A stretch of DNA of 41,467 bases from contig CALWGV010000005.1 in NCBI GenBank assembly GCA_944380185.1, positions 1-41,467 of the forward strand, written 5' to 3'. Under the pieces are notes generated by a model. The model was not told the origin of the DNA and ran no database searches. It worked only from the letters and a program-made list of their open reading frames with translations. This document shows, piece by piece, positions 39,123 through 41,467 of this stretch. Numbering within the stretch: position 1 is the stretch's first letter; every line of letters starts with the position of its first letter. The translations under genes and the position numbers were made by a program. The DNA is from an uncultured Lachnospiraceae bacterium. Its GTDB lineage: Bacteria; Bacillota; Clostridia; Lachnospirales; Lachnospiraceae.

Positions 39123-39131
39123 TTTATATCA
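39123..39131 (-). promoter_or_regulatory. Putative extended -10 promoter of the small FMN-binding-like gene
   Basis: On the minus strand TGATATAAA (plus 39123-39131) is an extended -10 about 25 bp upstream of the ATG. Its -35 position falls inside the left arm of the large inverted repeat at 39140-39192, so that repeat could serve as its operator. Confidence 0.4.
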
Positions 39132-39139
39132 GTTTATGA

Positions 39140-39192
39140 AGCGTCTGCGCAATCCATGCCGGAAAGATTTGCGGATGGAATGCGCAGACGCT
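39140..39192. repeat. 53-bp GC-rich inverted repeat in the divergent intergenic region
   Basis: AGCGTCTGCGCA (39140-39151) and TGCGCAGACGCT (39181-39192) are perfect 12-bp complements; inside, TCCAT-CCG pairs partly with CGG-ATGGA. There is no T tract. It could be an operator for the minus-strand promoter at 39123, a palindromic repeat element, or a recombination site. Confidence 0.7.
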
Positions 39193-39335
39193 TATATGAT
39201 CTGCCGGCTTGCACCCGACAGTTTTGTCATGCCTTCCTGACGCAGAACGCATGGCTGCGGCGGTTATTGACTCGGACAATGTGCACAAAGATCCAGTGAA
39301 GATTTTGTGAAAAACAGAGAAACCCTACAAAAGAC

Positions 39336-39364
39336 TTGCAAAGGAAAAACAGTGGTGCTATAGT
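39336..39364 (+). promoter_or_regulatory. Promoter of the ROK regulator gene
   Basis: TTGCAA (39336-39341), 17-bp spacer, TATAGT (39359-39364) with extended TG (TGCTATAGT). The predicted start near 39372 coincides with the palindrome at 39373-39416, and the leader is about 130 nt. Confidence 0.65.
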
Positions 39365-39372
39365 AAAAGCAT

Positions 39373-39416
39373 CTTATTTCGGAGACCGAAAAAACGATTT
39401 TTGAGTCCGAAATAAG
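39373..39416 (+). promoter_or_regulatory. Palindromic operator, probably for the ROK regulator
   Basis: CTTATTTCGGA (39373-39383) and TCCGAAATAAG (39406-39416) are perfect 11-bp complements; TTTCGG-AGA-CCGAAA (39377-39391) is nested. The TTATTTCG/CGAAATAA arms resemble operators of ROK repressors of the NagC/Mlc type (family knowledge). Placed at +1 of the regulator's own promoter, it suggests autorepression. Confidence 0.6.
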
Positions 39417-39502
39417 AGACGTAAATTATGTTTTCGGGTTGTTTTTGCCGGATGAAAACACCGCTCTATGCGGATTGAAATCGAAGGGAAGGGAGGAAGA
39501 AC

Positions 39503-40561
39503 ATGAAGAAAAGCGGACTGCACGACATGAAGAGGAAGAATCGGCAGCTGATTATGCGCACGGTGCTGGAGCACGGGGCTCTGTCCCGCATCGAGATTGC
39601 CGGCAGGACGGAGCTTTCTCCCAGTACGGTATCCAGCTTAGTCGGCGAACTTTTGGCAGACGGGCTTCTGACCGAGAGCGGCGTGCGGATTTCCACGGCG
39701 GGCCGCAGCAGGACAGAACTGACGGTCAATGCGGACTACGGCTACATTATCGTGGTGGAGATCGGACGAAAAGGGATATATCTGACCCGCTTTGACATGG
39801 CTCTTCAAAACAGGGAGAGCATATGCCTGTCGGAAACCTTTTCAGACGGCAACGAGCTTCTGGCTTTGATTTCGGAGGGCATTGTAAAAAGCCTGGAGAG
39901 AGAGGCTCAGCAGTACGGCGTACTGGCCGGTCTGGGGCTGTTGTTTCAGGAAGATATGCGGGCCTGCGATTTCAATGTGATGTACTCTACCGGAGTTTCC
40001 TCCGCAAGCATTTCCCTCAGAGAGTCACTGATCACGCAGTATCGCGTGCCGGTGGTGGAGGAGTATTCCCAGGTTTATACCGTGACGAATGCTCTGAACA
40101 GGTCGTCTGATGAGGCTGTGCGAAGCAGTGCCCATATTGCGGTGGGGGCGAATGTGGTGGCCAGCGTTACGGTGGAGGGAAAGCTCCTGCCTTTGCGAGA
40201 GGGCTTCTGCGCGGATATGGCTCCTTTCCTGGAAGGCCTGTCTCTGGAAGAACAGGACAGCGCAGCCGGACAAAAGGAGAAAAGGGGAGGATTTCTGCCG
40301 GCGCAGCCCATGGCCGGAACGCGTCAGGAGAGGAATCTGGGCCGGATTATTGCCGTTTTGTGCATGATGTTCCCTTTGGATGCCGTGTTTGTGTCCGGTC
40401 CCGGCGTGGATGAGAGGCTGGTGCGCAGACTGAGTGCCCAGGTGAAAAAGCAGCTGTCCGGAAGGCAGTCGCCCGGGATTTTGCGGTTGGATCAGAAAGA
40501 TATGTCACAGGCGGCGGACGCTCTGGCCGCAAGAGTGCGGGAGAGCGTACTGTTTGCCTGA
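39503..40561 (+). CDS. ROK-family transcriptional regulator (winged HTH plus degenerate ROK domain)
   Basis: A 352-aa regulator. The N-terminal winged HTH (about residues 10-75) reads NRQLIMRTVLEHGALSRIEI then GRTELSPSTVSSLVGELLAD and GRSRTELTVN, as in NagC/XylR-type ROK repressors. The C-terminal sugar-kinase-like domain is recognisable from GYIIVVEIGRKGIYLTRFDM, VPVVEEYSQVYTVTNAL and DAVFVSGPGVDERLVRRL, but the Cys-rich zinc motif and the kinase DG(A/G)G/ExGH elements are not seen, so it is a sensor without kinase activity. The frame starts at ATG 39503 with GGGAGG upstream. It probably controls the gene at 40605 and itself through the palindrome at 39373. Confidence 0.82.
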   Translation: MKKSGLHDMKRKNRQLIMRTVLEHGALSRIEIAGRTELSPSTVSSLVGELLADGLLTESGVRISTAGRSRTELTVNADYGYIIVVEIGRKGIYLTRFDMALQNRESICLSETFSDGNELLALISEGIVKSLEREAQQYGVLAGLGLLFQEDMRACDFNVMYSTGVSSASISLRESLITQYRVPVVEEYSQVYTVTNALNRSSDEAVRSSAHIAVGANVVASVTVEGKLLPLREGFCADMAPFLEGLSLEEQDSAAGQKEKRGGFLPAQPMAGTRQERNLGRIIAVLCMMFPLDAVFVSGPGVDERLVRRLSAQVKKQLSGRQSPGILRLDQKDMSQAADALAARVRESVLFA

Positions 40562-40604
40562 TCATATGGGGGAGAGATCCTCGAAAATATTAGGAGGTAT
40601 TACC

Positions 40605-41195
40605 ATGAGCTTTAAGGAACGTATTGTGAACAACAAGTTTTCTCTGGTAGTCAGTCTTCCGTCCAATGATTTGGAGCTGGCAAAGGCAGCTCTGGAGGGC
40701 GGCGCCATGGCGGTGAAGGTTCACTGCAATGTATGGCACAGAGCCAGCGGCCACACCTTTGGCTCCTATGCGGAGAACAAGGAGTTTTTAAAGGAGCTGA
40801 TTGCCCTGTGCGGCGATGTGCCGGTGGGTCTGGTGCCCGGCGGAGAGGACGCCTTTATCACTCCGGAGGAGAGAGTGGAGCTGGAAGAGATGGGACTGGG
40901 ATTTTTCAGCGCCTATACCCATCATCTGCCCTGCCATATGATGGAGAGCAAAGTCCTGACCAAGATGGCGGCTATCGATTACACTTACAATCAAAATACT
41001 TTGGATGCCGTGAGACGCTCCCAGATCGACGTGCTGGAGTGCTCGGTACAGCCCGGGGAGAACTATGGCACGGATCTGAATTATGCAGACATCCTGAGAT
41101 ATTCGGATATCGTGGAAAAGAGCGGTAAGCCCTGCCGGTATCACATAGTTAAAGATATTGGTGTCATTCAATCAATCTTGCCGATAAAGCGGTAG
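40605..41195 (+). pseudogene. TIM-barrel-like phosphosugar-metabolism protein, 3' end lost to an insertion
   Basis: AGGAGGT (40592-40598) drives ATG 40605. The 196 codons read like a phosphate-binding TIM barrel: FSLVVSLPSNDLELAKAALE, GGAMAVKVHCNVWHRASGH, VPVGLVPGGEDAFITPEERV and RRSQIDVLECSVQPGENYG. NanE-like epimerases are one related option; the exact activity is not established. After about codon 178 (GKPCRY) the protein-like GC-rich text changes to AT-rich sequence, the frame ends by chance (IQSILPIKR), and it overlaps the recombinase gene on the other strand. The final barrel strands with the phosphate-binding Gly loop are missing, so this is a truncated gene split by the mobile element. 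It follows the ROK regulator by 43 bp. Confidence 0.65.
41130..41167. other. Probable attachment-site junction of a mobile element
   Basis: Host-like, GC-rich coding sequence ends around 41140 and AT-rich sequence follows directly into the 3' end of a serine recombinase. This is the expected geometry of an attL/attR junction. The crossover dinucleotide cannot be located without the empty site. Confidence 0.5.
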
Positions 41196-41467
41196 AAGAT
41201 TTCTACCTCCTGTTCCCGGCTTCCGTCCTCACCTTTGACCGCTTCATGGACAACGATTTTTTCAATCAGCGTATTCAAAAGTTCGGCAGTCAATTCCGTT
41301 GGATTGACGCACTCTTTCATCAAGGCAATCCATTTTTCTGCGTCTGCGGCGTTCTGGCTTTCAGTGGCGATAGCGGATTGAAGCTGTTCAATCTTTTCGT
41401 CCAGTTCAGCCTGTTCGCTTTGGTACTTCCCGGACAGCATAGAGAAGTTGTATTCCGTGATACGCCC
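41168..41467 (-). CDS. Large serine recombinase, C-terminal part (5' end beyond window)
   Basis: The frame is open from the window edge (GRITEYNFSMLSGKYQSEQA) to TGA at 41170-41168. It shows a coiled-coil segment (LDEKIEQLQSAIATESQNAA), then LTAELLNTLIEKIVVHEAVK and EVEIFYRFIGKID. This is the typical coiled-coil plus DUF4368-type C-terminus of large serine recombinases of Tn4451/Tn5397-like elements and ICEs. The catalytic N-terminal resolvase domain lies outside the window. Such enzymes integrate and excise the element that carries them; the gene normally sits at the element's end, as here. Confidence 0.85.
   Translation of the reverse strand, partial: GRITEYNFSMLSGKYQSEQAELDEKIEQLQSAIATESQNAADAEKWIALMKECVNPTELTAELLNTLIEKIVVHEAVKGEDGSREQEVEIFYRFIGKID

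Larger units (their letters stand above)
39099..39502. other. 404-bp divergent intergenic region
   Basis: Holds regulatory elements only: the minus-strand -10 (39123-39131), the inverted repeat at 39140-39192, and the plus-strand promoter (39336-39364) with its palindrome (39373-39416). The middle part (39193-39335) shows no ORF with a ribosome binding site. Confidence 0.6.

Noticed and set aside
1-41467. tRNA, rRNA and known riboswitch classes
   Set aside because: No cloverleaf with TTC-loop and CCA-type 3' end, no rRNA-like stretch and no recognisable riboswitch core was found by eye; a covariance-model scan would be decisive.

Overview
The window looks like a chromosomal segment of a Gram-positive, low-to-mid GC anaerobe of the Clostridia, most likely the Lachnospiraceae. 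This rests on strong AGGAGG-type ribosome binding sites, a Tad-type pilus locus without any outer-membrane secretin, DUF5702/Flp1-like/DUF6382-type proteins, and the clostridial style of polysaccharide and FMN-binding genes. No genome search was possible, so the taxon is an inference.

Layout. (1) 1-1700: insertion-sequence debris, including an IS3-family element with an intact orfA, an A7G slippage site and a frameshifted orfB. (2) 1817-11158, plus strand: a cell-surface polysaccharide operon (WecG/TagA-like transferase, LbH acetyltransferase, three GT4 and one GT2 glycosyltransferases, Wzy-like polymerase, Wzx-like flippase, GT-D-fold protein). It converges on a minus-strand pair (13805-11282) encoding the membrane phosphoglycosyltransferase that would start the repeat unit and a Wzz-like chain-length protein. 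Together these make a fairly complete Wzx/Wzy pathway. (3) 13806-17455: an AT-rich accessory stretch with a truncated small ORF, a pRiA4b ORF-3-like gene, an orphan P-loop ATPase with a C-terminal zinc ribbon, and about 840 bp of non-coding DNA.

(4) 17456-37357, plus strand: about 20 kb of tightly packed genes, probably one operon from a strong promoter at 17291-17319. The first half is a Tad/Flp machine: TadZ-, TadA-, TadB- and TadC-like proteins, a small Flp1-like pilin, two TadE-like pseudopilins, a large DUF5702-type protein and a TadV-like prepilin peptidase. It runs directly, with start/stop overlaps, into a second half made of a WG-repeat protein, a DUF6382+FHA protein, a PP2C phosphatase, a Ser/Thr kinase with TPRs, a 43-aa membrane peptide, a TPR/chitobiase-C-like/LRR protein, a von Willebrand A protein and a zinc-ribbon membrane protein. 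The natural reading is a surface pilus or secretion machine wired to its own Ser/Thr phosphorylation circuit. This is the most interesting system in the window.

(5) 37488-41467: two minus-strand genes (an FMN-binding-type lipoprotein and a small membrane-anchored relative) whose promoters carry palindromes, a divergent ROK-type repressor with its own palindromic operator, and a TIM-barrel-like gene whose 3' end has been replaced by the edge of a mobile element encoding a large serine recombinase (partial, running off the window). By eye, regions 2 and 3 are more AT-rich than regions 4 and 5, which fits horizontal turnover of the polysaccharide and accessory segments.
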